Shown: positions 1-7,456 of the stretch, in pieces | Numbering within the stretch: the stretch's first letter is position 1 | Layout: every line of letters starts with the position of its first letter | Program-made: the position numbers and the translations under genes | Assembly (NCBI GenBank): GCA_028714615.1 | Contig: JAQTMA010000144.1 | Location: 1-10,395, forward strand | Direction: 5' to 3' | Source: Anaerolineaceae bacterium | GTDB taxonomy: Bacteria > Chloroflexota > Anaerolineae > Anaerolineales > Anaerolineaceae | Length of the DNA stretch: 10,395 nucleotides | The notes under the pieces: generated by a model | Database searches by the model: none | The model's input: the letters and a program-made list of their open reading frames with translations, nothing else | What the model was told of the DNA's origin: nothing

Positions 1-970
1 GTTGGGAAGCCAGGGTCTCGAGCGGAAGCTTCACCAATTCTCTAGCCCAGTTGAGCACCGCGTTGCCCGTCGGGCAGATGGCATACACCGAACGCTCAAT
101 CTTCCCCAGGTGAGGGGTGATCGAAAGGCCGCGCAGCAGCATTCCCGGAGACGGGTAGGCCAGCGTGGGAATGAGGACGTTTTCATAAGAACCACTGATC
201 AAGCAGGCAGAACCCAGATGTGATGCACCCACCCCGATCGCAGCACAGTTGAGATCATGCCCACCGTTAACGATCTTCAGGTTGCGCGGTAAGCCGAGTT
301 GGCCGGCGAGCTGTGGTTTGATTTCGCCGATCACGGTTCCCCAGGGCAACACCTCAGGCAGGAGACGGTCAGGAATCGCATACTCCGCTAACCGCTGCGG
401 CGACCAGGTCTTCATTCCCAGGTCATACACCAGCCAACGACCCACCAGGCTGTGCTCGCTGACGTTGCGGCCGCACAGGCGCATGGTCAGAAAGCCATGC
501 CAGTCCGGGTAACTGCGGGCTTTCTCGAAGATATCCGGGTGATATTTCCGCCACCACAGCAGGCGGAAGACCGGATCCATGCGCTCGCGAAGATGGCCGC
601 AGGATAGCGTCCACGCTTCCGGGTGGGCCGCACCCGGAGGGAGAATTTCGAATTCTTCGCCCCGGATGTCTGCACCCATCAGGTTCGGGCCAAGCGGATT
701 GCCCTCTGCATCAGAGGGGAAATTCTCTCGGCCAGAAGCGCTGATGGCCAATGCCTGAGGGGGATTCTGGTGGAGACTGTCTCGGGTGGAAAGGGCGCAC
801 AAACCCTGGGCGGTGGCGCGCCACACATCCTCCGGGTCCGTCTCCCACCATCCCGGCTGGGGATGGTGGGGGCTGATGGGCAGGCTAACCATCTCCAGCA
901 GGCGGCCGTCCACCTGATAGGCAGCGATCTTCACCGAGCTGGAACCCAGGTCAATCCCGATCAGGCTCAT
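1..970 (-). CDS. FGGY-family carbohydrate kinase, 5' part (C-terminus beyond window edge)
   Basis: One uninterrupted frame of 323 codons runs on the minus strand from ATG at 970 to the window edge, so the last third of a usual ~480-500 aa kinase is missing. The protein begins MSLIGIDLGSSSVK, the phosphate/sugar-binding motif of the FGGY_N domain, with the substrate-binding Asp at residue 7. Later N-domain signatures are ISASGRENFP (76-85) and GADIRGEEF (99-107). The second domain starts near residue 232 with VNGGHDLNCAAIGVG; Asp239 fits the catalytic base. The family phosphorylates sugars, polyols or sugar acids with ATP in the cytoplasm; the substrate is not assignable. A GGGAG Shine-Dalgarno sequence lies 6 bases before the ATG. 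The 204-bp gap to the SDR and higher GC (35/60 at 1-60 and 37/60 at 601-660, against 26/60 at 1381-1440) suggest it may be expressed or acquired separately. Kinase family is secure; pathway role is inferred. Confidence 0.9.
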   Translation of the reverse strand, partial: MSLIGIDLGSSSVKIAAYQVDGRLLEMVSLPISPHHPQPGWWETDPEDVWRATAQGLCALSTRDSLHQNPPQALAISASGRENFPSDAEGNPLGPNLMGADIRGEEFEILPPGAAHPEAWTLSCGHLRERMDPVFRLLWWRKYHPDIFEKARSYPDWHGFLTMRLCGRNVSEHSLVGRWLVYDLGMKTWSPQRLAEYAIPDRLLPEVLPWGTVIGEIKPQLAGQLGLPRNLKIVNGGHDLNCAAIGVGASHLGSACLISGSYENVLIPTLAYPSPGMLLRGLSITPHLGKIERSVYAICPTGNAVLNWARELVKLPLETLASQ

Positions 971-978
971 GGTTGGCT

Positions 979-1013
979 CCCATCTGTAGTGTTCCATCCC
1001 ATGCACAGATGGG
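979..1013 (-). promoter_or_regulatory. Inverted repeat overlapping the kinase ribosome-binding site
   Basis: Two perfect 9-base arms, CCCATCTGT (979-987) and ACAGATGGG (1005-1013), flank a 17-base loop. In the minus-strand transcript the 3' arm ends in the GGG of the GGGAG ribosome-binding site of the kinase (977-981), so folding would hide it. The 5' arm can instead pair with a nearer ATGGG (minus strand, complement of 998-1002) to make a 5-bp hairpin with a 6-base loop that leaves the ribosome-binding site free. It could equally be a protein operator. The repeat is seen; any role is inferred. It is not a terminator for the minus strand, because no T-run follows. Confidence 0.4.
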
Positions 1014-1174
1014 TTTTCGTAACTAAACCCATTAACCGCAGCAGAACTTGGCACCTCCCGGGTACCACTAAATGCCTATCCGGACTACCTGGAAATTGTC
1101 TGGCTTTTCGGCTCTCCTTGCTGTTTGTCATCACCTAACCTCACCAACAGATAAACATTCAATCAGCACTGATA

Positions 1175-1900
1175 CTAAAGGAGCTGTTTTAGCGGTCGCA
1201 TCGAGAGCTCATAGACGGTTACATTCTGAGGCTGCTCGTAAACAAAACGCACAACCCGGGCAACATCTACCGCCTCCAATGGTGTTACTGTCTTCTTAAC
1301 TTCCCTTGCAAACGAATTATCGATGAAGGGCGTTTCAACCAGACCTGGCTCGATAATCGTTACTTTGATGCCTCGCGAAGTAACCTCCTTACGGATGCAC
1401 TCAACGAATGCTACCTGCGCATGTTTACTCGTTATGTAAATAGGTTCCCCAACATACGTAACCCGGCCTGAAAGAGAAGAAATGACAATAATGTGCCCAC
1501 TCCCTTGACTATACATCTGTGGTAGGAAAGCACGGACAGTGTTCATCAGACCAATCACGTTGACTTCAATAACTTTACGCCACCATCTGGGGTCACCTGA
1601 GTCAAGACTGGAGGCATCGTGTAGGGCAGCGTTCGGTACCAAAAGATCAACACGGCCGAATCGTTCAAGTGTAACTTGACAGAGTGCTTCCATGGCTGAG
1701 TAATCAGAGATATCTGCGGGGAAAGCAACTGCTTCTCCACCCCGGCTCTTTATCCGGTCGGCAACATCATGTAAAGGATCAGCCCGACGTCCGACAATGA
1801 CCACTTTCATTCCAGCCTCGGCTAACTGCTCTGCTGTGGAGGCTCCGATCCCGGTCCCTCCGCCGGTGACAACCGCGACTTTGTTCTGGATCTCGCTCAT
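1175..1900 (-). CDS. Short-chain dehydrogenase/reductase (SDR), probably NADP(H)-dependent
   Basis: A 241-aa classical SDR. Counting from the chosen start, the cofactor motif TGGGTGIG is at 12-19, the PNAA variant of NNAG is at 89-92, Asn114 sits in EVNVIG, Ser142 in VISSLSG, and the YxxxK pair is Tyr155/Lys159, so the full catalytic tetrad is present. Arg38-Arg39 after the second strand favour NADP(H). It would oxidise or reduce a hydroxyl/carbonyl group in the cytoplasm; here a plausible job is oxidation of the imported sugar or sugar acid, feeding the neighbouring lactonase, but this is inference. The start at 1900 is preferred because GAGGG lies 6 bases upstream of its ATG; an upstream in-frame ATG at 1915 would add five residues and has no good ribosome-binding site. 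It follows the lactonase gene by 63 bp in the same direction. The C-terminus ends at a TAG at 1175-1177 with normal length. Confidence 0.92.
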   Translation of the reverse strand: MSEIQNKVAVVTGGGTGIGASTAEQLAEAGMKVVIVGRRADPLHDVADRIKSRGGEAVAFPADISDYSAMEALCQVTLERFGRVDLLVPNAALHDASSLDSGDPRWWRKVIEVNVIGLMNTVRAFLPQMYSQGSGHIIVISSLSGRVTYVGEPIYITSKHAQVAFVECIRKEVTSRGIKVTIIEPGLVETPFIDNSFAREVKKTVTPLEAVDVARVVRFVYEQPQNVTVYELSMRPLKQLL

Positions 1901-1963
1901 AGGGTACCCTCTCATACTTTAACCCACGGGATGATTTCCCGGGGAGGCAAAGGTCAAAATATA

Positions 1964-2905
1964 TTACTCGATCGGTGATTGTGGAAGCATTTTTGACCAT
2001 GGATGATTGGCATAACTGGATGGGCAGAAGGGTAACCGATAACCGCGGATGCCAATCGGTATTTTTACGATGGTGCCAAGATCATCAATAGTCACAAATA
2101 GGGTATCATGGTTGGGCCCGCCGAAGCATACGTTGGTTGGGCGGACACCGCCTGTTGGGATGCTTTCAATCAAAATCCCTTGTGTGTCATAAACGTAAAC
2201 AAATCCCACACCCACCGTAGCAACGTAAATATGTCCTTCTGCGTCGTAGGCCATGCCATCCGGACCAGTTGTGAGTTTTACCTTTAGATCAGGTAAGCGG
2301 CACAACTCGCGGATATTTCCCGCCCGGCCAGGACCGGTGATGTTATAAACCCATAGTTTGTTGGTCAAGGTTTCAGCCGCAACAACGCGTCCTTCCCTAA
2401 CAAGAATTCCGTTAGGAAAGGCAAGACCGTTGTGGATTTGATATAGTTCTTGTGTTGACCAGTTATATCCATACACCGCCCCAATCGGCCTCTCTATAGA
2501 GCTGCCCCACGGGTCGGTAAAGAATAAATTCCCTTCTTCATCAAAACAGAGATCATTGGGTCCATTCAATTGCTTGCCTTGATAATGGGTAATAAAATCC
2601 GATTTTTCGCCATCGGGGGTAACCCGCACAATGGACCGACGACCCTCATCAGTTATATATAAACAGTAGTCAGGACCAAAGGCTAGGGCAGCCGGGATAC
2701 CGGTCACCTCAGGGCTAGATGAATTTAAGACAGTATGAGTCTCCATGGGCCGGTTTTGGTGAGTTGCAGTAATATCACCTGCCCGTCGTGGCCAATCCCG
2801 GTCTTTCAAGGTAAAGCTGTTAACATTAAGTATCCATCCATTAGGACCAACCACCGGACCTTCTGGGGCGCTTAGCTTTTCGGCAAACAACTGCATGGTC
2901 TGCAT
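1964..2905 (-). CDS. SMP-30/gluconolactonase/LRE family protein (sugar lactonase)
   Basis: A 313-aa six-bladed beta-propeller protein of the SMP-30 (regucalcin/gluconolactonase) family. The divalent-metal ligands expected for the lactonase site are all visible: Glu15 in APEGPVV, Asn117 in LNGPNDL, Asn165 in AFPNGI and Asp216 in TTGPDGMAYD. Repeated blade motifs include DEEGNLFFTD (122-131) and DAEGHIYVAT (221-230). Family members open sugar 1,4- or 1,5-lactones to aldonic acids. No signal peptide is apparent, so a cytoplasmic location is likely. The start at 2905 follows GAGGAG by 7 bases, a very good ribosome-binding site; a second ATG three codons in is less well placed. The last ~25 residues extend past the propeller and are rich in aromatic and Pro residues. 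Its position between the amidohydrolase and the SDR fits a dehydrogenase-lactonase pair acting on one sugar. Substrate is unknown. Confidence 0.9.
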   Translation of the reverse strand: MQTMQLFAEKLSAPEGPVVGPNGWILNVNSFTLKDRDWPRRAGDITATHQNRPMETHTVLNSSSPEVTGIPAALAFGPDYCLYITDEGRRSIVRVTPDGEKSDFITHYQGKQLNGPNDLCFDEEGNLFFTDPWGSSIERPIGAVYGYNWSTQELYQIHNGLAFPNGILVREGRVVAAETLTNKLWVYNITGPGRAGNIRELCRLPDLKVKLTTGPDGMAYDAEGHIYVATVGVGFVYVYDTQGILIESIPTGGVRPTNVCFGGPNHDTLFVTIDDLGTIVKIPIGIRGYRLPFCPSSYANHPWSKMLPQSPIE

Positions 2906-2957
2906 TCCAAATCTCCTCAGTGGGCAATTGGATTCCCGCTTCAGTGATGATAAGTCG

Positions 2958-2974
2958 TGGCGATACTTTCGCCA
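2958..2974. repeat. Short inverted repeat in the amidohydrolase-lactonase spacer
   Basis: TGGCGA (2958-2963) and TCGCCA (2969-2974) form a perfect 6-bp stem with a 5-base loop inside the 172-bp gap between the amidohydrolase and the lactonase. A further TGGCGA follows at 2982-2987, and CGATGGC (2985-2991) is matched by GCCATCG at 3052-3058. No T-run follows on the minus strand, so this is not a typical intrinsic terminator. It may be an mRNA processing or stabilising hairpin. No small gene or convincing promoter is seen in this gap. Confidence 0.35.
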
Positions 2975-3077
2975 TTTCAGGTGGCGATGGCTAGATTCCA
3001 GCCTGGTAGCGCTAATTAGTAATCAATCAAAGCTATCTCTAATCACAAAGCGCCATCGTGCGAAGTTCCCCGAAAGA

Positions 3078-4334
3078 CTAATTTCCGAGGATCTTGACCC
3101 AAGGCGGAGGTGCTGGAATCTGGATAGGTTCAAACACCTTGCCATTCAATAAGGTATGCACATTGCGCACTTTTTGCTTTCCATGGCGTACGTTTCCATG
3201 GATATCCCATAGTTCATAATCACCCGCTTCAATCACAAACGTAGCAATATCAGCAATTGCCCCGGGTTTTAAAGTTCCAGCTTGTCCTTTTCGCCCAAGT
3301 ACTTCAGCCGGCCGGTTAGTCATCCGATGAATAATATCTGGGAAGGAGAGACCGAGACACAGCATCTTGTCCATGACCGTCAATATGTTGAACACATATC
3401 CGCCCTCCCCTTTGATTTGAATAACCACACTGCGCTCTTCGGTTGTAGTACCAAATGCGCTACCCTTTAATGGGTCTACCATGTTAGGACCAAAGATGCT
3501 CATCCAATGCAAGTCGGTTGAAAGGGTGTCAGGCAGGTAACCCTGGCCAATTAATGCCTCGGCACTATCAAATGAGAGTGATCCAGCTCCATGACCCAAA
3601 TCCAAGAGGAGACCATTGTCAATAGCTCTCTTGGCTGCATCTTTGATTTTCCCGCTTTCATCGATGAGGCGCATGTTCTGCCCGGTGTAACAGTGGGCAA
3701 TAATATCGCCGGGTTTAAGGTAGGCTAAAACCTCCTCTAAAGTTGGCGGCATCGTTGAGAGATGGACCATGATGGGTATTTCCAGATCATCCGCAGCTCG
3801 CCTGGCTCGTTTAAGGGGTTCAAGGTCATTTGCCCCCCCACTGCGTCCTGTCCGTACTTTGATTCCAACGACCACATCTCGGTTTTGGTTGATCACCCGC
3901 TCGAGGATTTCAATGTTTCCATACTCAGGAACCCTAAGCTCATAATCCTGGCCAACCATTCCCACATAAGCAATATTGACAAAAGCATATACCTTCACCC
4001 TGGCTCTGTTGATGATGTGTTCGCGAAAGCCAAGCAAGTTGACCGCTCCTGACGAACCAGCATCTACCCAAGTGGTTACACCACTTTGGGAACCGATCGC
4101 GTCTGCGTTGATACCCCAATACGTGGCATGCTCGTACAGATGCGCGTGCAGATCAATTAGTCCAGGTGTCACGTATTGACCCGAAGCATCGATTACATTG
4201 AAGGCTGTTTCTGCCGGAATACTCGGTTCCACGGCGACAATCTTATCGCGCGTGATGGCGACATCCAGTAGGCCATTGTATCCAGCAGCTGGATCGATGA
4301 CTTCACCACCTTTGATGAGCATATCGAAACGCAT
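3078..4334 (-). CDS. Amidohydrolase/deacetylase family metallohydrolase (EF_0837/Atu3266-like)
   Basis: A 418-aa amidohydrolase-superfamily enzyme with a TIM-barrel metal site. The binuclear ligands are all present: His63 and His65 in DLHAH, Lys159 in GIKVRTG (the expected carboxylated lysine), His191 in MVHLS, His214 in AHCYTG, and the catalytic Asp274 in STDLH. The stretch SGVTTWVDAGSSGA (84-97) and the GIKVR motif are typical of the EF_0837/Atu3266 branch; Atu3266 is known to hydrolyse acetyl-(R)-mandelate, so ester or amide deacylation of a chiral 2-hydroxy or amino acid derivative is a reasonable guess. The beta-sandwich halves are at the N-terminus (IKGGEVIDP) and C-terminus (GAIADIATF). 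The ATG at 4334 is chosen because AAGAAGGG lies about 4 bases upstream; an in-frame TTG at 4364 has no such site. It sits 67 bp after the transporter ATPase and so probably acts on the imported substrate. Family is firm; substrate is not. Confidence 0.9.
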   Translation of the reverse strand: MRFDMLIKGGEVIDPAAGYNGLLDVAITRDKIVAVEPSIPAETAFNVIDASGQYVTPGLIDLHAHLYEHATYWGINADAIGSQSGVTTWVDAGSSGAVNLLGFREHIINRARVKVYAFVNIAYVGMVGQDYELRVPEYGNIEILERVINQNRDVVVGIKVRTGRSGGANDLEPLKRARRAADDLEIPIMVHLSTMPPTLEEVLAYLKPGDIIAHCYTGQNMRLIDESGKIKDAAKRAIDNGLLLDLGHGAGSLSFDSAEALIGQGYLPDTLSTDLHWMSIFGPNMVDPLKGSAFGTTTEERSVVIQIKGEGGYVFNILTVMDKMLCLGLSFPDIIHRMTNRPAEVLGRKGQAGTLKPGAIADIATFVIEAGDYELWDIHGNVRHGKQKVRNVHTLLNGKVFEPIQIPAPPPWVKILGN

Positions 4335-4401
4335 ATTACCCTTCTTTCTTTTTCGAATAACCAAAATCAGGAGATCTGATCATTCCTAGGATCAACGATT
4401 A

Positions 4402-5547
4402 TCAGTTCGCGAAATCCTCATTCATAGGAATCCGTATTCCATCCGAATCGAACAGGTGGACATCCTTAGGTTTCATGCAAATCCGCACCGTATCTCCCTC
4501 TCGTGCCTGGGAGGACGCGGGAACTCGCACTTTCAATGTAATGTTCTGGGCCACTTCGATGTTGAGAAAAATATCGGAACCAACTAGCTCAACCAACAAG
4601 ACTTGCCCAGATAGTCCTCCCTGATCACCGTCCACTGAAAGAGAGAGGTCTTCTGGTCGAATACCGAAGGTGGCACTAGCGCCTTTTTCGGAACATTGGA
4701 ACCGAGCGCCTAAGGGAAATCGGAATGGCCCGACAAAATCGAGACCACTCTCAACAGATTGTAGGGTACCAGAGATGAGATTCATCTGGGGACTACCCAC
4801 AAAAGTGGCAACAAAAGTATTAGCAGGCTGCATATAAACTTCACGAGGCCTTCCAACCTGTTGAATCGTCCCTTGTTTTAGTACCACAATCCGGTTCGCC
4901 ATGGTCATCGCTTCGACCTGATCATGCGTGACATAAACGATCGTACGCCCTACTTCGCGATGAAACTTGATAAGCTCTTCGCGCATCTGGACTCGTAAGA
5001 GTGCGTCGAGGTTGGAAAGTGGCTCGTCGAGTAGAAAAGCAATTGGATTCCGGATTAGAGCTCTCCCGAGTGCAACTCGTTGTCTTTGGCCACCAGAGAG
5101 CTGGTCGGGGAATTTCCCTAGGAATTGTTCAATTTCGAGCAGCCGTGCGACACTAACCACTTGTTCACGGATTTCTGCCTTGGCAGTTCGGCGCATCTTT
5201 AGGGGAAAGCCGATGTTGCGCTCAACCGTCATGTGAGGGTATAAAGCATAGTTCTGGAAAACCATCGAGACATCCCGCTCTTTGGGAGCCAAATAATTTG
5301 CCAGGCGTCCATGGATATAGACCTCTCCATCTGTGGCGTCTTCGAGCCCGGCGATGATTTTCAGAATCGTGCTTTTTCCACAACCTGAGGGTCCAAGCAA
5401 AACAAGAAATTCTCCACTGTGGATTTCAAGGGAAATATTCTCCAGTACAGTGGCTTCACCATAACGTTTGGTGACTTCCACTAACTCAATCGCCTGCTGA
5501 ATAGCTTGGGAAGAAATCGTGCTCACTTTGGTTAATGTTGAGTTCAT
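4402..5547 (-). CDS. CUT1-type sugar ABC transporter ATP-binding subunit (MalK/UgpC/MsmK-like)
   Basis: A 381-aa ABC ATPase that powers the permease pair encoded just upstream. Visible motifs: Walker [10 protein letters not shown] (52-60), Q-loop Gln98 in [11 protein letters not shown], signature [14 protein letters not shown] (150-163), Walker B FLLDEP (171-176) with Glu175, D-loop SNLDA (178-182), and switch His208 in VTHD. A C-terminal regulatory/TOBE region follows from about 250, containing GIRPED (295-300) and ending near KPKDVHLFD (359-367). That region is typical of the MalK branch, as is the overall length. About 20 residues precede the usual first strand, a mild N-terminal extension. 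AGGG lies 7 bases before the ATG and overlaps the stop codon of the preceding permease, which suggests coupled translation. A dedicated ATPase in the operon means the system need not borrow a shared MsmK-type subunit. Confidence 0.95.
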   Translation of the reverse strand: MNSTLTKVSTISSQAIQQAIELVEVTKRYGEATVLENISLEIHSGEFLVLLGPSGCGKSTILKIIAGLEDATDGEVYIHGRLANYLAPKERDVSMVFQNYALYPHMTVERNIGFPLKMRRTAKAEIREQVVSVARLLEIEQFLGKFPDQLSGGQRQRVALGRALIRNPIAFLLDEPLSNLDALLRVQMREELIKFHREVGRTIVYVTHDQVEAMTMANRIVVLKQGTIQQVGRPREVYMQPANTFVATFVGSPQMNLISGTLQSVESGLDFVGPFRFPLGARFQCSEKGASATFGIRPEDLSLSVDGDQGGLSGQVLLVELVGSDIFLNIEVAQNITLKVRVPASSQAREGDTVRICMKPKDVHLFDSDGIRIPMNEDFAN

Positions 5548-5557
5548 CGTCTCACCC

Positions 5558-6466
5558 TCATTGTTTTAAAGCGCCCGCTAGGGAGCTGGCAATCCATTGC
5601 TTTTGTAATACCAGGAAAAATATCACAATTGGGACCATCGCCATGACTGCACCCGCCGAGAAAACACCATAATCGATCACGGTAATCCCACGCTGTGTCG
5701 CGATACCCGTCGTCATCACTTGCATATCTGGACTCGTATTTGCTACGAGCGGCCATAAGAAACTGGTATATTGCAGGTTGAAAGTTAGCACACCCAATAC
5801 CACCAATGCTGGTTTTACCAGCGGCATAACGATAGTCCAATAAATGTTGAATTCCGAGGTGCCATCTAACCGTGCAGCATTCTCAAGATCGTTTGGCAGC
5901 GATTCGATAAAGCTTCGCATCAAGAAAATCCCGATTGGATTTGCGAGAGGCGGCAGGATTAATGCCCAATAACTATTGATAATCCCCATATCCCGGATCA
6001 TGAAATACAATGGGATCATGATCGCCGCAAAGGGAACCATCAAGGTGGCAATGACTAAAACAAACAGGATCTCCTTTCCAGGGAACTGCATTTTTGCGAA
6101 GGCATAGCCTGCCAACGTATCAAAAAAGAGTTTTAATGCAGTGACGGTCAGTGAGACAAATAGCGTGTTAAATGTCCAACGAAGGAAAGGTGTTTTTTGT
6201 AACAGATGTAGGAAATTTCCCCAATAGATCGTTTGAGGTATCCATTGAGGGGGATATTCGAAAAGGAACTTGGACTGCTTAATCGCGGTTGTAATAATAT
6301 AGAAGAATGGGAGGATCGATACAAGTACCGCCACCACCAATACAACGTAAGAAATTGCTGTGAGCAGGGGGCTCGATTCTCCAAAACGGCGCATTCCAAT
6401 TATTCGATGGATTGCCCGTCGATAAGGAGATACTTGAGAGGAAGGGTAAACAGATTTCTTGTCCAT
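5558..6466 (-). CDS. CUT1-type sugar ABC transporter permease (MalG/UgpE-like)
   Basis: A 302-aa inner-membrane permease of the binding-protein-dependent transport family. About six hydrophobic segments are visible, roughly at 35-62, 99-121, 133-156, 163-185, 219-240 and 268-290. The cytoplasmic EAA loop that docks to the ATPase is ENAARLDGTSEFNIYWTIVMP (about 195-215), with the invariant Gly at 202. The C-terminal half carries TSFLWPL (234-240), matching the usual MalG-type motif, and the protein ends SLAGALKQ, a variant of the common GLTAGAVKG tail. It starts at an ATG 6 bases after the stop codon of the other permease and ends 10 bases before the ATPase start, so the three are one translationally linked block. 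It should pair with the larger permease as a heterodimer. The transported sugar cannot be predicted. Confidence 0.94.
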   Translation of the reverse strand: MDKKSVYPSSQVSPYRRAIHRIIGMRRFGESSPLLTAISYVVLVVAVLVSILPFFYIITTAIKQSKFLFEYPPQWIPQTIYWGNFLHLLQKTPFLRWTFNTLFVSLTVTALKLFFDTLAGYAFAKMQFPGKEILFVLVIATLMVPFAAIMIPLYFMIRDMGIINSYWALILPPLANPIGIFLMRSFIESLPNDLENAARLDGTSEFNIYWTIVMPLVKPALVVLGVLTFNLQYTSFLWPLVANTSPDMQVMTTGIATQRGITVIDYGVFSAGAVMAMVPIVIFFLVLQKQWIASSLAGALKQ

Positions 6467-6472
6467 CGCAAC

Positions 6473-7456
6473 CTATCTTCGCCTACGAAGCAGGCGCATC
6501 TGTATTAGTGTAAAAGCCAAAATAACAATCAGCAATGCAAATGACAGAGCTGCCCCGTACCCGACGTTTCCATATGTGAACAGGGTGCGGTAGATATACC
6601 AAACAATTGTAGCCGTGGAATTGGATGGGCCACCATCCGTCATTACAAAAACCGAATCAAAAATTTGTAAATTGTAAATGGTTGCTTGGACAATGGCGAA
6701 CAGGATGGTGGGGCGAAGCAGTGGGAGCGTGAGATGATAAAAACGCTGCCACCCGTTAGAACCATCCAGATGCGCAGCTTGGTAGAGCTCAGCCGGAAGT
6801 CCCACTAGAGCAGCTAGAAAGTAAACCGCCCAGAACCCTACCCCCCGCCAAATTTCGACAGCAGCGACGGTTGGTAGCGCAAGGGTAGTAGTTCCCAAGA
6901 AATTCAGCGGCTTACCGGTGAAAGCGCGGATAACGAGGTTTAAGGCGCCGAAATCTGGATGCACTATGAACACCCAGATCAGCCCAGCCACCACAGTTGG
7001 AGCTAGGACTGGGAAGTAAATACCAGCCCTCATCACTGCGCTCCCCTTCTTGATATTCCGGAGGAACAAAGCAACAACCATTCCCAAGATCAACATACCC
7101 GGAATGGCGATGACCCCGTACAACACAGAGTTCTTGAGCGCCTGGAGAGCTAATGGATCCTTAAATGCCTCTTTCCAATTCTGCAATCCAACAAATTCAG
7201 AAGGGCCGAGGATTCCACCTTCATTCAGCGAGAACCAGAACACCCAAACCATCGGGATAAGGAGAAAAACAAAGAAAAAGATAAAATTGGGGGCTATAAA
7301 GGCATACCCGGTCAGAGCCCGTTTGAGTTTGTAGATACGAGAGAGTCGTTTGTGTTCCGCCGATGTCAATCGGGGGCGGTGTGCCCGCGGTGTTTCCACC
7401 GCGGGCAATCCAGAACCTGTCATCTCGGAAGAGATCGTGTTCATTTCCTCAATCAC
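6473..7456 (-). CDS. CUT1-type sugar ABC transporter permease (MalF/UgpA-like)
   Basis: A 327-aa inner-membrane permease with about six hydrophobic segments (approximately 51-75, 110-132, 146-165, 200-220, 250-270, 302-320). The EAA loop is ELYQAAHLDGSNGWQRFYHL (223-242) followed by TLPLLRP, with the conserved Gly232. The motif FVMTDGGPSNST (270-281) is characteristic of the MalF/UgpA partner. The first ~45 residues are polar and Arg/Lys-rich, a cytoplasmic N-terminal tail longer than in minimal homologues. The start taken here is a GTG at 7456 that overlaps the stop codon of the binding-protein gene (GTGA), implying translational coupling. An ATG at 7444 four codons later is an alternative; it has GAGG but only two bases away. 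It ends in a run of arginines consistent with the positive-inside rule. Confidence 0.93.
   Translation of the reverse strand: MIEEMNTISSEMTGSGLPAVETPRAHRPRLTSAEHKRLSRIYKLKRALTGYAFIAPNFIFFFVFLLIPMVWVFWFSLNEGGILGPSEFVGLQNWKEAFKDPLALQALKNSVLYGVIAIPGMLILGMVVALFLRNIKKGSAVMRAGIYFPVLAPTVVAGLIWVFIVHPDFGALNLVIRAFTGKPLNFLGTTTLALPTVAAVEIWRGVGFWAVYFLAALVGLPAELYQAAHLDGSNGWQRFYHLTLPLLRPTILFAIVQATIYNLQIFDSVFVMTDGGPSNSTATIVWYIYRTLFTYGNVGYGAALSFALLIVILAFTLIQMRLLRRRR

Noticed and set aside
1050..1066. GGCACC/GGTACC near-palindrome upstream of the kinase
   Set aside because: Only five of six arm positions match and nothing around it looks like a promoter, so chance is likely.
623..1138. Plus-strand open frame of 171 codons over the kinase start
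   Set aside because: It lies mostly antisense to the FGGY kinase, whose motifs are clear; it is a shadow of a GC-rich gene.
1162..1173. ATCAG-CA-CTGAT just after the SDR stop codon
   Set aside because: A two-base centre cannot form a hairpin and no T-run follows, so it is not a terminator.
1927..1941. CGGGA/TCCCG 5-bp stem between the lactonase and SDR genes
   Set aside because: It is short, has no T-run and sits within a 63-bp gap; not enough to call a terminator.
4335..4401. TGATC/GATCA pair between the ATPase and amidohydrolase genes
   Set aside because: Five-base arms containing GATC are expected by chance, and no terminator or promoter elements accompany them.
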